Below, in pieces: positions 1 to 12,259 of a stretch of 64,000 nt of DNA. The position numbers and the translations under genes were made by a program. Below the pieces are notes generated by a model. The model worked only from the letters and a program-made list of their open reading frames with translations. It did not search any database and had not been told where the DNA came from. Position 1 is the stretch's first letter; the number at the start of each line of letters is the position of its first letter. Source of the DNA: Pelobates cultripes (taxonomy: Eukaryota; Chordata; Amphibia; Anura; Pelobatidae); NCBI GenBank assembly GCA_933207985.1, contig OW240916.1, positions 85,700,669-85,764,668 on the forward strand, in the 5' to 3' direction.

Positions 1-796
1 GCCCTCTTCTTATTTATTAATCAGTTTGTTAGTTCAATATCCTCAGTGAGACAACTATGTCTCAAAAGCTGGTTCTAATCCCCAATAGAAGAACCTTTCA
101 TGTGACTGCAGAACAGTGCCTTCTTCAATGCAAGACAAAATAAACTGCTTCATTGGGTTCTATAGTCTGCAGGATGCCCGCAGCAGCTACTCCTTGGGCA
201 TTGCATTCAAGTTTAAACAGTACACTAATGGAAGGGAGAAAGTATAGAATAGGGGGAAGGTTTGCATAGACTTTATAAATAATGGAGAGGTTTAAAGATG
301 TATATGAGCGAAAGAGAGCAGTCTGAGAAGGGAATGGTGAGGTTGGGTGGCAGCCTGCGAAGGGATTAGACAGATTGGGTGCCAGTCTCTGAGACTATGG
401 AGATTGAGTCTGCGATGAAATTATGAAGGTTAGGATCAATGTGTGGAACAATAAGAGAGATTAGGTTGTATAAAGGGAGTGTATGTTAGTAATAATCTCT
501 TGTGTCTAGTCTGAATGCGTTGGAGGATTTACTCTTGCTGGTAACATTTAATTGTCTGTCCTCTATGGTCTATGTGGTGCTGGAGAGATTGTAGGATATG
601 TTCTTGTCTTGTCTTTAAATTTGAGGGCTAATTGCAACCCCAGCACACTTCCTAATGTATATTCTGTGTATAAATTAGGTCTGGTGGCAAACAAAATTAG
701 TCTTTACTTGAAGGCAGCACTGTGAGTGTGCCTGCAAGTAGAAGCCCTAAGAATATGCCTAAATTCACCTGCCTCCCTTCTTCCCTAGTGGCAGAC
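1..796. other. No gene recognised
   Basis: AT-rich non-coding sequence. No exon with matching splice signals, no long open frame and no clear terminal repeat was seen. The N-terminal exons expected for the CILP-like gene were looked for here and up to 3800 and not found. Confidence 0.5.
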
Positions 797-876
797 TTTA
801 ACCCCTTAAGGACCAAACTTCTGGAATAAAGGGGAATCATGACGTATCACACGTCATGTGTCCTTAAGGGGTTAAA
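797..876. repeat. Short palindromic MITE (CCCCTTAAGG ends)
   Basis: An 80-bp element whose ends are inverted copies: it opens with TTTAACCCCTTAAGGACC and closes with the complementary GTCCTTAAGGGGTTAAA. A second member lies at 34525-34606. The whole unit could fold as a hairpin. It has no coding capacity. The family name is not known to me. Confidence 0.7.
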
Positions 877-1720
877 GAGCTCCCTGCCTCACTAACCATT
901 ATACTCTTAATAGCTCCACTACTTTGTCCCCTCCCCTTATTCAACCTCTACTACATCCAGTAGAATCCTTGATTATGCAAGATACACCATGCCTCTATGA
1001 CTGCTTTGTTCTTAGTATGTCCACTGCTTGTTCCCTTCACTTTTCCATCTCCGTTCTACACTTCTATACTCTCCGGCAGGCCAGCCCTTCCTCCTACCCC
1101 TCAGATTGGCATATTTGTGTCACTTGTTATGCATGCGTCTACAGTACACCAATGCTTTTCCATGAGAAGCATTTGATTGAACCACAACCAGGAAGAAGAT
1201 GAAGTGGAGTGACAAGGAAGGAAGCATGGAAATAATTGGGGATTTTCAGCTCCCAGCTTTGGATTCCAATTAAGTTGTTATTTTTTCCCACAGGTTATTT
1301 GGGCAAAAAACATAGGGTGGAGGAAAGACCTTAAAGAGATATAGATAGATAGATTGCTGCTGCTGTTCTAATACAACTCTGCTAAACAGCTCTGTTAACA
1401 GTGTAAGTGACTGTGTTATAATATTCACTATGTGAGAGTGACATTGTGCAGTTCTGCCACTTGACATTTTATGAAAAACTGTACTGATTTCATGTTGGAA
1501 TTTTGATCAAACTCTATCACAATCAAAATATATCACAAGACAAAATGAAAAAAAAAATAATGATCTTGCAAAGCATCAGCCATGACTACAAAGCTGCTGG
1601 GAACAGACATCGTATAGAATATATATAATCTACAGATGATCATGCAGTATCACTGGATTTTCCACAGACCCTCATTTTTTTTTTTTTGGGGTGGGGGGGG
1701 AAGCTTGCCTAGTGCCACTG
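877..1720. other. No gene recognised
   Basis: Unremarkable intergenic or intronic sequence. The 92-codon open frame at 924-1202 has no recognisable domain and is probably chance. A poly-T/poly-G stretch lies at about 1675-1700. Confidence 0.45.
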
Positions 1721-1801
1721 TAAAGGGACACTATACTCACCACAACAATTTTAGCTCACTGAAGCAGTTTTGTTGCATAGATCATACTCTTGCAGTCTCA
1801 C

Positions 1802-2301
1802 TGTAACGATAACTTACCTTTCCCCGCCGGACCCGCGCAGCGCGGCGTCCTCTTCCAATACTTCCGGGAGACTGCTCAGTCTTTCTGACACCGGCCCATT
1901 TTTATGCGCGCCGACGTCAGCAAAATAGTGCCGCCAAAATTCAAACGTGGCCACGCTCCCTGACCTTTTGGGGGCATGGTTTTAAAGCAAAAGATCCCAC
2001 ACTATAAAAAGGCAACCATGGCATTTGTTAGGCGTCCTAGTGTGGTTCTTGTTTGAGTCCTCTAGCGCTCTTTATATTCTGATTGTCTTTTTGGTATCTT
2101 ACTCTTGACTTCCACTCTGTCTATTCTGTTCTCTGGTTTCCCCATTAATTTTGGCTTGGATTATCGTGTGCCCATCTTCTGTATTCCCTTGACCTCTGGC
2201 TATTCCTTTGACTACTCTCAGACGCAAGTCCGGCCACTCTAAGGTCCGGTAAACGTCTTCCTCTGGCTTTCACTCTGTGTGAAGGGGTCACTGTCATGAC
2301 A
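1802..2301 (+). mobile_element. Solo LTR, 500 bp
   Basis: The segment starts TGTAACGATAA and ends TGTCATGACA, giving the TG...CA ends of an LTR. It is flanked by a perfect 5-bp duplication CTCAC (1797-1801 and 2302-2306). Removing it restores the MITE sequence seen in the sister copy at 38512-39052. A TATA box (TATAAAAA, 2003-2010) sits inside, as expected for an LTR promoter. No internal retroviral genes remain, so this is a solo LTR left by recombination between two LTRs. Whether the parent was Gypsy-like or retroviral cannot be told from this sequence. Confidence 0.8.
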
Positions 2302-2594
2302 CTCACTGCTCAATTCTCATCTATTTAAGAGTTAAATCAATTTGTTTATGCAGCTCCAGTCACACCTCCCTGCATGTGACTTACACAGACTTCCTAAACA
2401 CTTCCTGTAAAGAGTCATCTAATATTTACACTTTTATTGCAAATTTTGTTTAATTTAGAATGTATTATCTCCTACTCTGTTAATACCTTGCTAGACCTGG
2501 CAGAAGCCTCCTGTAGGTAATTCAAGTTTAAATTTAGAGAGCAGGAGATACAAACTTTTAAAGTAGGTAACATCTGATTGAAATTAAAACCATT

Positions 2595-3353
2595 CTCTCC
2601 ATCCTCTCTCTTTTCTCTTCTTTCTTCTTTTCCTTGTACGTATAGCGGACCTAACATACTAAACGTACCTAATAGTGTTTATCCACCTTTCCTGTCCCTT
2701 TAGCCATAGCTGACACTCCTAGCACAATATTTCACTCTTCCTTCGTGCGCATAGATTACAGGAAGCGTTGGCAATGTATGCCTCGGACTCATGCTAGGGG
2801 CTATTCTTTAGGGTACACAGATTGGAGGTATCCACACCACACCCATGCTGGATGGATATAATCCCATGCCACCTTTTAGGGGTATAATCCATGTGAAAGA
2901 CAGAACGGGGAGACAAGAGGAGAGAATTGGCTGAGAGGCACAGACTACTCCCATGACCTATACAGCACTGGGACTACCGGAAAATGAAACAAAAATACAT
3001 GGCAAAATGGCATGGGGAACCCTAAGATGAAGGGACCGGGCACCTTAGCTAGACTATGGAATTATAATACCTCTATACTTCAATTACCTTCCAAAGGCAG
3101 CGCAGTGGGCCTCAGAGAACGTGATAATTTGTGGTTATGCGTTAGAGCTCCTTTCACTGACGTACAAATGTAAACTGTGACCCAGAAACCATTATGTACA
3201 TTTTGCAAGGTGAAAGCTGCTTGAGGGATGTACTTACTCGAATTTATGTACCATACCATTGTTATTCAAATGCTTACCTATTTCTTATTTCTGTATCTCT
3301 AATTAATTACTCTTGGAAAAGAACGAACCAATAAACAAAGATTGACAAAAAAA
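2595..3353 (+). mobile_element. LINE-like 3' insertion (possibly L1 type)
   Basis: Flanked by a 15-bp near-perfect direct repeat (GAAATTAAAACCATT at 2580-2594, GAAATTGAAACCATT at 3354-3368) and ending in AATAAACAAAGATTGAC followed by an A-run, the hallmarks of target-primed reverse transcription. It interrupts the MITE at 1721-3517. No open frame of note remains, so it is probably a 5'-truncated 3' UTR. The L1 assignment is an inference from the tail. Confidence 0.55.
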
Positions 3354-3830
3354 GAAATTGAAACCATTTTGTTTTCATGCAGGCTGTGTCAGTCTCAGCC
3401 AGGGGAGGTGTGGCTAGGGCTGCATAAACAGAAACAATAGTGATTTGACTCCTAAATGGCAGAGAATTGAGCAGTGAAATTTCAGGTGCATGATCTATAC
3501 ACAAAAACTGCCTACATTTCACATAAAGCATTGATTTAATATTTTTGGATAAGCTTTTTAAAATTTGATATTTTTTGGATACATTTTTAAAATGATTTAT
3601 CAAAATAATAAAATATCAAATAAAGCATACATAAAAAATATCAATATATTAAAATATTTTTTTATAATATTGAATAATTTGAAAATGCTTGTCCACAAAA
3701 TATTAAACTGAAGCCTAAATTGGACCAGCTGTAAATGATATTTATATTATTAGAGGGGGAAGTAAAAACTTTTCTGGGTTTTTCTGAGTTTGTACACTGC
3801 TGATGATGACCTTTTTTAATCACCACATAG

Positions 3831-3983
3831 AAGGAAAATGGTCATCTTGGGGATCCTGGACCCCCTGCACTAAGACCTGTGGTGGAGGTATAAGAACCAG
3901 ACATCGGACATGTACCAACATGAAAACGCCCTGCGTTGGCCGGCCATTCCAAGTTTGGAAGTGTCAAAAGAACCCATGCAAAC
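3831..3983 (+). CDS. cilp2: CILP-like exon: thrombospondin type 1 repeat
   Basis: This exon encodes one thrombospondin type 1 repeat. The visible motif is WSSWGSWTPCTKTCGGG with the paired tryptophans, followed by RTRHRTC and cysteines at the usual spacings, ending CQKNPC. The acceptor is CACCACATAG just before 3831 and the donor is GTAAGG at 3984. Length is 153 bases, with a phase-1 border at both sides, so it is a symmetric shuffling-type exon. TSP1 repeats bind matrix glycans and proteins and are often C-mannosylated on the tryptophans. TSP1 exons also occur in ADAMTS and other genes, but the downstream exons fix the assignment to CILP. Confidence 0.85.
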
Positions 3984-4626
3984 GTAAGGATCGTCTGATC
4001 TAACCCAAATACTTTGCTCTGAATGAGATAAGAAACACATTTATAAGGCCTAATAAATTAAACATCACAGGCTGCCTACATGTATGCTGTACAATCACAT
4101 CTATATAGTATTTCCACTTCATCTTTAAATTACAGTATTTTTAATTTATCAACCAGTGTGTCTAAAACCTCCATAAAGCTACTGCTATCCAGTTAAAACT
4201 CCCCATTACACTCCAACAATTATGATCAAGGTTTTTTTCTCTTGTTGCTGTTTCGCATACCATGTTCTTTATTTGCAATCCCTTTGTTTACTGTGTTCCA
4301 CTGATTTACCTTGTGTAACTTATATTAAATGCCCTCTCGAGAAATGTGGCCACAGCAAAGCTGTCAAATCATGGGTTGGCAAAACATTACAGGAAATACT
4401 GCAAGTGATGGTCAGGGTTTGATACACCTTAGTTAGAGTTTGAAGGCAGTTATCAGTCATTTGGATGCTTAATGTTGCATTCTACTTGTTCCATATCTTT
4501 AAAGTGGTTGACTATTAAAAAAACATGCTGTTATATCCTTGAACATCATTTTGTTGATTAGAAATTGAACTTATACACAGTATTTTTTTTTTTTTCTTGC
4601 TTTATAACTTGCCACTGGCAATGCAG
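3984..4626 (+). other. Intron of the CILP-like gene
   Basis: A 643-base phase-1 intron between a GTAAGG donor and a polypyrimidine tract (poly-T at 4582-4595) followed by the acceptor AATGCAG. The 66-codon open frame at 4222-4422 inside it has no recognised domain. No repeat was identified. Confidence 0.7.
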
Positions 4627-4872
4627 TCTGCGGCCACACTATGGTGGGAAAAGTACTTGATACCCAAGGGTTCGTCCTACACAAAGCCAAGGTAGCCCTG
4701 AAAGACAAACTTCTGGGGTTTACAGATCTACATGGCAACTTCAAAATGCCTAACCTGTGCCTAGAAGGTGCTGTAAATGTCACCGTAGCTTTGAATGGCT
4801 TCTCTTCTGAGACCTTGCAGACCATGAAGAATGACTCAAACATCTATTTTGAAGCTATTTTAAAGAGAAAAG
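4627..4872 (+). CDS. cilp2: CILP-like exon: segment after the TSP1 repeat
   Basis: Eighty-two codons, phase 1 at both ends, acceptor AATGCAG and donor GTAAGA. The peptide (MVGKVLDTQGFVLHKAKVAL, then a turn reading GFTDLHGNFKMPNLC) has the pattern of a small carboxypeptidase-regulatory/transthyretin-like beta sandwich, the fold known for this part of CILP proteins. NVT and NDS are possible N-glycosylation sites. The fold assignment is from pattern and gene position, not from an alignment. Confidence 0.75.
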
Positions 4873-5018
4873 GTAAGAAAAGCAATTCTGTAAACTGTAA
4901 TGAATTGTTAACCAAATTGCAGAATTTAGGCTAAAATAGTAAAGTGACTATACAAACAGAAACACTTGACACTCACCCTTACAATATATAGGTACTGCTT
5001 GCCTTGGTTAATATGTAG

Positions 5019-7892
5019 ATTTGTCAAAGAAGGGTGCACTCACAGATCTCTTCTGTGTATAAACAAAATAATGTGATTCATTCCAAAGTCTTTACATTGC
5101 AAAAAACTACTTGATCGATGTTTTGTATGGTCACGTGACGTGGAATAACGTGATAACTTGGTTGCCAGGCAACCCGTGTATACAGTGGATCGTGCATCCA
5201 AACTCACTGAAATCAGAGTTAATACTATTCATGGAGGACACAGACAAATGGTATTGTCAAGATATAAAGAGATCTGCTGGAAAGCTGACCAGGAGAGAGC
5301 ACATAAGGGAAAAATAGGGGTGATAAAATAGGAGTGAATCAACTATGTGCATATAAATTTGGAAGTGCACATGTGTAAAAAACATAGTGAAAAAGAAAAA
5401 AAGCAATGTTTTCAGAATCACTGGTCCAGCAGACAAGAATAATCATAATAAAGTAATACAATCATATAGCTGTTATTGTGAAAAATATTCGGTTGGTTCT
5501 AATCATAATGGTTTTCATATCTAGAAATATATTAATAGCACGAAAGCAGAATCATAATGAATCATTAAAAAATATCTGATACATGAGACTTCTTTATAGG
5601 GTCAAAAACATATCATGAGTCATAAGCAACTAATTAATCCAAAAGTGTCAGGATCCCATCCTGACAACCAAACATATTTTCTGCTGCTTTATTTACTCCA
5701 ATACCTGTTTTCCACCGCTAGTGGCCTCCCTAACCACTAGTCTAAGCTCAGTCTCTCACACCTGCCTAAGATCATATGAATTGTGCTACAAGAGGCCAAA
5801 CCCTACTTACCAAAGGCCTTTACATTGATGGTTGTTTATGACATCTGTTCCTGGCTCATTCTGATACAGGAGAACCTGCTTAAATCTGATTATCTTTGAT
5901 CCATCCTGATTTATCCAAACAACCTGCTCTATTTCAGACTGGACTTTGTTTCCTAATTATTCCCAACCTCCCAACAAAACAGACTAATCATCTAAACTTA
6001 GAACTAGGGAATTGTCTGATTTCCCACTTATATTGCTACAAAAAATCAAACAAAATCATTAGGATTTTTACAAAAATATAGAGCACGGGTAGGCAACCTA
6101 CGGCACTAGTGCCATGCACGGCACTCAGGGTGCCTTTGCACGGGACTCAAGGCTGCTAGAGACAAACAGGCTCTGGCCTATCAGGAGTCCCAGTGAAACT
6201 TCAGATATCTGCTAATACAAAAAGGTGGTGAAGGACAATCCTCAATTTATGCATTGCAGCACGTAGAGGAAGTGATCTGAGATAACTATCTCATATCACT
6301 TCCTCCCCAGCACTTGTAAATGGGAATCCACACTGTAGTAGAGCAGCCTGCAGCTGCTGTTGCAGCTCCTGTCCTTGACCTGTGCCTGGCCCCCACTGGA
6401 ACCCAGGGAAGCCACTCACACTGCTAGACATACACAGAAATGCACAATAACCCTCCCCTCATAAAATAATACCAACAGCCCACAAACAAACATGCACACA
6501 TTCCGCACAAACGTAACCCGCTAACAATCCACATACATGCACACAACTCCACATGCAGCCTCTCACATGCAATACCCCAAACATCCCCCACACATACACA
6601 CACTACTAAACACACAATGTGACTTATCCATCCACACACACACACAATTCCACAAGCAGCCCCCATACACAGCCCACATTCATATGTATCATACACGATA
6701 CCACAAACTACTCCTGAACATATACAATATAATAGCTCATATACGCACAAATCTAAAGATACAAAGCAATTACAGTATAAACAACACAAGCAGAAAACGG
6801 CAGCATACAGACCTTAATTTAAAAAAATAGGACCGGCACGCTACGGGACATCACAAACCTATATCGGCACAGTGCTGCTAAAAGGTTGCATACCCCTAAT
6901 ATAGAGTATACAATATCTCATTCAGTCCCTTAGGGGCCACTGTGCAAAGCATATTGGACTATTCAAATGGATACAGTGGCCCCTAAGGGACTGAACGAGA
7001 ATATCGTATACTCTATATATTTGTAAATATTCTAATGATTTTTTATTTTATTTTATTTTTTATAGCAATATACCGGTAAGTGGCAAATAGAACCATTTCC
7101 CCCCCTTATGGGATCAAAAATGTTTTTCTATAGATTAAGCCTTATGGATTAATTAGTTCCTTACAAATCATGATGTTTTTGACCCTATAAGAAGTCTCAT
7201 GTATCAGATATTTTTTATGATTCATTACGATTCTGCTTTCATGCTATTAAGATATGAAAACCATTATGACTAGAACCAACAGAATATTTTTCGCAATAAT
7301 AGCTATATGATTGTATTCCTTTATTATGATTATTCTGGTCTGCTGGACCAGGGATTCTGACCACCCTTTTTCTTTTTCACTATGTTTTTTTACACATTTG
7401 CACGTCCACATTTATATGCACATAGTTCGTTCACTCCTATTTTATCACCCCTATTTTTCACTTATGTGCTCGCTCTCCTGGTCCGCTTTCCAGTAGATTT
7501 TTTTTTTTTTTTTTATATCTTGACAATACTATATGTCTATGTGCTCCATGAATAGTATTAACTCTAATTTTAGTGATTTGGATGCATGATCCACTGTATA
7601 CACGGGTTGCTTGGTAACCACATTATCACGTCATTTAAAGTTATCCATGTCACGTGACCCTACGGGCGCACTTCTGGGTTGTACACTGATCGGAAGGGGA
7701 GAACTGCACACTTCATTGGTGAGTACACTTTCTTATATAAATCTTCAGTCACTTGGTATTTTGATCTTGAGAAAGACGCTAAGGCGTCGACACGTCAATT
7801 GAGCAGTTTTTTGCAATGCAAAAACTTTGGAATAAATCACAATATTTTTTATACACGGAAGAGACCTGTGAGTGCAGCCTTCTTTGACAAAT
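5019..7892. mobile_element. Long palindromic element (Penelope pLTR-like), no ORF
   Basis: Outer ends are complementary (ATTTGTCAAAGAAG at 5019, CTTCTTTGACAAAT ending at 7892), and matching blocks run inward, including the block near 5116-5330 against 7425-7640 and 5440-5640 against 7140-7330. The centre is a tight palindrome, 6904-6943 against 6973-7013. The left half is longer because a hAT (6084-6898) has inserted and about 370 bases at 5647-6020 have no partner. Near 7770 is a GAGAAAGACGC...GCGTCGACACGTC stem-loop resembling a decayed hammerhead core. The architecture resembles the element at 51583-54805, but no protein is encoded. Confidence 0.7.
6084..6898 (-). mobile_element. hAT-type non-autonomous transposon, 815 bp
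   Basis: Terminal inverted repeats CACGGGTAGGCAACCT and GGTTGCATACCCCT are decayed forms of CAGGGGTAGGCAACC. A perfect 8-bp target duplication ATATAGAG (6076-6083, 6899-6906) flanks it. The 8-bp duplication and CA...TG ends indicate hAT superfamily. CA-rich sequence fills 6530-6680. No transposase. The copy at 8967-9731 is the same family in the other orientation. Confidence 0.85.
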
Positions 7893-8966
7893 TATATATA
7901 TATATATATCTATATCTATATCTATCACATATTTAACAACATCTCACCCTCCTCCACAAACACTACAGCCCACAATCCCATGATTCACTCCCAGTACACA
8001 CACTGTATTCCCAGCACAGGCATACACACACACACACTACTCTCTATACTCCGTGCATTCCCTACACATACTACATCCCTTATCTCATACTACATCTGCT
8101 ACACACATACTGCTTCACCAGCAAACACAAACTGCATCACTTACACACATACTACATCTCCTACATATACACACAGACACTGCATCCATACACACACACT
8201 TTCTCTGTAGGCACTAGATACACCTACTACACTGACAGATCGATTTACACATGACTGTGGAGTTCTGTGATACACTACTATGCATATTACTGTAAATGTG
8301 TGTCTGTGTCTGCGTGCTCATGCCTGTGTGTGCTTCTGTCTAACTATCTGTGCCTGTTTATGCCTGTCCATGTGTGTGTTTGTGCATGTCTGTGACTGCC
8401 TGTGTGTGCAAATAACTGTGAGTGTGCCTTGCACATGTGGAGGGATAGGGTAGTAGTTTGTGGAAAGGCCAGGGGTAGAGCTATAGGAAGGGGTCAGCAA
8501 ATTATTTTCGGGCTCAACCCCCAGGTGTTTTTTGATCCTAGCAATGCCCCAGGGGTAATATTTTTGCTATCTTGTATTATGAAATATGGGGAGAAGGAGT
8601 AAACAATATTTAAAAGGAGATTTATCCAACAATGAAAGGAAAGAGTAAGTGGGCAACTGGCCACTAACTTACCCATTCCACCCTGACAAGAACAAAGCTT
8701 TCCCACACATCCAGGCAGATGAAGATGCAGGTGGGTTTGCATTTATGGCAGTGGAAGCTGTTACAACAGTAGCTTGTACACTTGGTGCATTAATGCTGAT
8801 AGAAATGGTGTTGATGCCAATACAGTTGATTTTGATTGTGGTAGTGGTGCAGCTGGTGAGTGAAACATTTACAGTGTTAGCACGTGCAGCTAATGCCACA
8901 ACGGTAAAGCAGACTGAGATGGACTTGGAGAAGATGGAGGAGGCCAGTGCACACTAATTTCTAGAG
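7893..8966. other. Simple repeats and unclassified intron sequence
   Basis: An (AT)n tract at 7892-7925 is followed by CA-rich sequence to 8210 and GT-rich sequence from 8290 to 8425. The 102-codon frame at 8649-8957 is repetitive (Val/Leu/Ala-rich) with no recognised domain and no splice context, and is regarded as chance. Confidence 0.5.
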
Positions 8967-9731
8967 CAGGGGTAGGCAACCTTTTAGCAGCACTGTGCCG
9001 ATATAGGATTGTGATGTCCCGTAGCATGTCGGTCCTATTTTTTTAAATTGAGATATGTATGCTGCCGTATTCTGCTTGTTATTGTTACTGCAGTTGCTTT
9101 GTATTGTTGTATTTGTGTGTATATGTTCATTAGTAGTTTATGGTATCGTGTATGATACATATGAATGTGGGCTATGTATGAGGGCTGCTTGTGGAATTGT
9201 GTGGATGGCTATGTCACATTGTGTGTGTGTGTGGGGGCTGTTTGGGGTATTGCATGTGAGAGGCTGCATGTGGGGTTGTGTGCATGTATGTGGATTGTTA
9301 GCGGGTTACGTTTGTGCGGATTGTGTGTGTTTGTTTGTGGGCTGTTCGTATTATATGTATGAGGGAGGGTTATTTTGCAGGTCTGTGTATATCTAGCAGC
9401 GTGGGTGGCTTCCCTGGGTTCCAGTGGGGACCAGGCTGCCCAGGTACAGGTCAAGGATAGGAGCTGCAACAGCAGCTGCGGGCTGCTTTACTACGGTGTG
9501 GATTCCCATTCACAAGTGCTGGGGGGAAGTGATCTCAGATCACTTCCTTTATGTGATGCAATGCTTAAATGGAGGATTGTCCTTCACCACCTCTTCGTAT
9601 TAGCAGATATCTGAAGTTTTACTGGGACCCCTGATAGACCAGAGCCTGTTTGGCTCTAGCAGCCTTGAGTGCCGTGCAAAGACACATCGAGTGCCGTGCA
9701 TGGCACTAGTGCCATAGGTTGCCTACCCCTG
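8967..9731 (+). mobile_element. hAT-type non-autonomous transposon, 765 bp
   Basis: Starts CAGGGGTAGGCAACCTTTTA and ends AGGTTGCCTACCCCTG, perfect hAT-style inverted ends. It is flanked by a perfect 8-bp duplication TTCTAGAG (8959-8966, 9732-9739). GT-rich sequence in the middle corresponds to the CA-rich part of the opposite-strand copy at 6084-6898. No transposase frame. The open frames inside (for example 9055-9396) are low-complexity artefacts. Confidence 0.9.
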
Positions 9732-9739
9732 TTCTAGAG

Positions 9740-12259
9740 GTTGCTTTCTGTTCCCTGCACACTCTCCTCTTCTAACTCCTCTAGCTCTTCACACTGGTAG
9801 TCGAGTAGCTCCTGGACCAGAGGTTAACATGTATATCTACAGTATTGGGGGAAACCGAATGCTCATCAATGGATTCATTACATCCACTACCCCCTACAAA
9901 TACTGGGGACATGTTGGTACTCCATGCTAAGTTCCCACTAAAATGTAGCTCTGATGACCTTCACAAAGTAGACTCTGCTGTGCTTTCCTTTAATTGCTAC
10001 TTGGCAGGGTCTTGACAGTAGTGCTGGTGGTGACAGTAGTGTTGGAGGTAGTAGTGGTGGAAGTGTAAGCAGTCCCTATGGCTGGGGTGTTCAAACACTC
10101 ATAAGCTATCACATTACTGCTGGTAGACAGAGGAATAGGACCCCTACATCCCTCCGTTTAGTCTTATGATTACTATACACACATGTAATACAAAATATGC
10201 TTACATTCAATACAACTTTCAAGGATGGATAAAAAGTAGATCCAAAGCATTGTTGGAGTTGAAAGATAGATGAAGATCTATCTTTTAGACAACCTAAAGG
10301 GGGCCTCCAAAAAAACCTGTACCAGGGCCCTCTCTACTTTATTCCACCACTAAACGCAAGGTAAAAATTGAATTGGAAGGCTCATATTTCTTCTGTGGCT
10401 CATATGGAATTTAATCCACAGTGTAGTATGTGCCTGGCTTATGTATTTAAGATCATTTCCCCTATATATGGAAATTTGCATATATTCCCAGCGTGAAATG
10501 CAACTGATAGACATATATATGAGAAGAAGAAACATTTATGTCAGCTCTATGCAAAGTGATGTTTACGACAATATCCTGCTATTAATTCAGCTCCAGAATC
10601 TAAATAAGTTAGAACAGAACATGAGAGTGATGGAATTCTAATCAATCCCTGTGCAAGAGAATGTAGAAATTTCAAGAACAGCTTGTGATACCGCAGAGCA
10701 AATTATCTCTAAGTCGAGGTGATGCCAAGTGACACACTCCATCTAAAAAAAATTAAATACTTTTTTTTGTTTCATGATTGAAAGCATAACCTTGTCAGCT
10801 GTCAGCTTACAATCCAACGTGTGTCATTATTACTTATAAAACTCAATAGAATGAACGATCACAGGTTATTTCATTTATATTTGTATACCCTGGATGGGTC
10901 ACTGTATCTGAACAGTTGCATCGTCCGTGTACCCAGGGATAAACTGATTAGTCTCTTAAGTGTCAGTACAATTTGATATGACTTTGTAGAATCAACTAAT
11001 AAATATTCCAGTTTATTTGGGGAAATCCTGCTCTCAATGACTAGTATCTTGCAGTTCAATCTTAAAGTGTATCAGTCTTGTATGTATGTATGTAAAATAA
11101 ATCTTGGCTATTAGCTACGAAGATATGTAATGTCCAACTGACTTGGATTCAGTGGTGGAACTAATGTAGAGGGCCCTGGGGTTTTTGCCCCCTCCACCCC
11201 CCCAACTTCCACGATGCTATGCCAGCTATAGCATTTTCCTATCCTTGCAGGGTTTTATTTGTGAGCAGTGTTTGTGCGTTTGCATCTAAAAATATTTTTA
11301 TATAGAGTATATATGTGCATGTTATTTGTTTGTAGTGTTGCCAAGCATGTTTTGTGTTCAATATCAGTGTAAATGCCTGTGTATGGATTCTGTACATGTG
11401 AATTTATCACGGATTTATCATCACCAGTGTCCAATATTTTTGTTTTAACAAATAATCAAGTATTTATACATTTATAATGCACATGGAACTAATAAAAAAT
11501 AGTGTCCTCATAATAATAATGAAACTAAAGGGATAACAAGTGGGAAAGGTAAGAAAAAAACTTCTAAAAGGAAATCAGCATTTTTCCCGTTAAACCATCC
11601 ATGCATGAGGGGAAGTTCCACAAGCCAGAATTAAACTGTGTAATGGTCCTGAATAAATTTACTTTAATGATGATCTATGTCCTTATAAGAGCTCTATAAT
11701 GTTGCTGCTTTCAAATCAACTTAGTGCTTGTATAGCACCATTTATAGTGGATAGTCATTAAAGCTATGGGTACCACAATGTAATTTCACAACTTTAATGT
11801 TTAAGTCTTTTAAACATATTTTTACAGTCAACAGCAGCTTGAATGCTTGCTGGGAATGATAGGATTTACAATCAAGTACCTTTAGAACATATTTAACTCA
11901 TAGCTGTAAGAACTTCAGTGGCATGTAAGATAATTGGCATTGTGATTGACAAGCTAAGCACTTTTTTTTTTCCAATTATGTTGCTTTTATACATTTGGAT
12001 GTTATTATATATCAGAAAAGTAACAAAAATAGAACATGAATAGAAAGAACTCTACTCACTATTGTTTAACGCATCTTAAAAGCAACAGTTTAAATTAATT
12101 GCATTGAAGAAAAAGTTCTCAATAGTAGTATTAACTGGTCATGTAGAATATATCCCCAGGCATCCTACTAAATATGTCCCACAGTGAAGCAAAAATATTG
12201 TTTTGTTTAAAAAACAAACCAAAAAAACAGACTGTTGACTTGATAACTGCTTAGAGTTA
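9740..12259. other. Intron sequence, few recognisable features
   Basis: No exon seen. A hAT-like left terminus (CAGTGGTGGAACTAATGTAG) is visible at 11151 and a similar inverted terminus at about 10325-10354, but neither could be paired into a full element. A ~70-bp segment at 11458-11530 (TATAATGCAC...TAATAATAAT) recurs at about 13202-13270. Confidence 0.5.

Larger units (their letters stand above)
1721..3517. repeat. TTAA-type MITE copy, split by two later insertions
   Basis: Begins TAAAGGGACACTATACTCAC, the signature of a MITE family found many times in this window. Its internal sequence can be followed by comparison with the cleaner copy at 38512-39052: the piece up to 1801, then 2302-2594, then 3369 to about 3517. 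The gaps are filled by a solo LTR (1802-2301) and a LINE-like insertion (2595-3353), each with its own target duplication. The right terminus is lost. Confidence 0.7.

Noticed and set aside
3831..3983. ADAMTS or other thrombospondin-repeat gene
   Set aside because: A single TSP1 exon could fit, but the next exons in frame are CILP-type.
6424..6830. Overlapping Cys/Val-rich and His/Thr-rich frames on both strands
   Set aside because: They are translations of the CA/GT-rich core of a hAT element.
8649..8957. 102-codon frame rich in Val, Leu and Ala
   Set aside because: No domain, no splice or promoter context, repetitive GTGGTAGTGGTG-like codons; lies in an intron.
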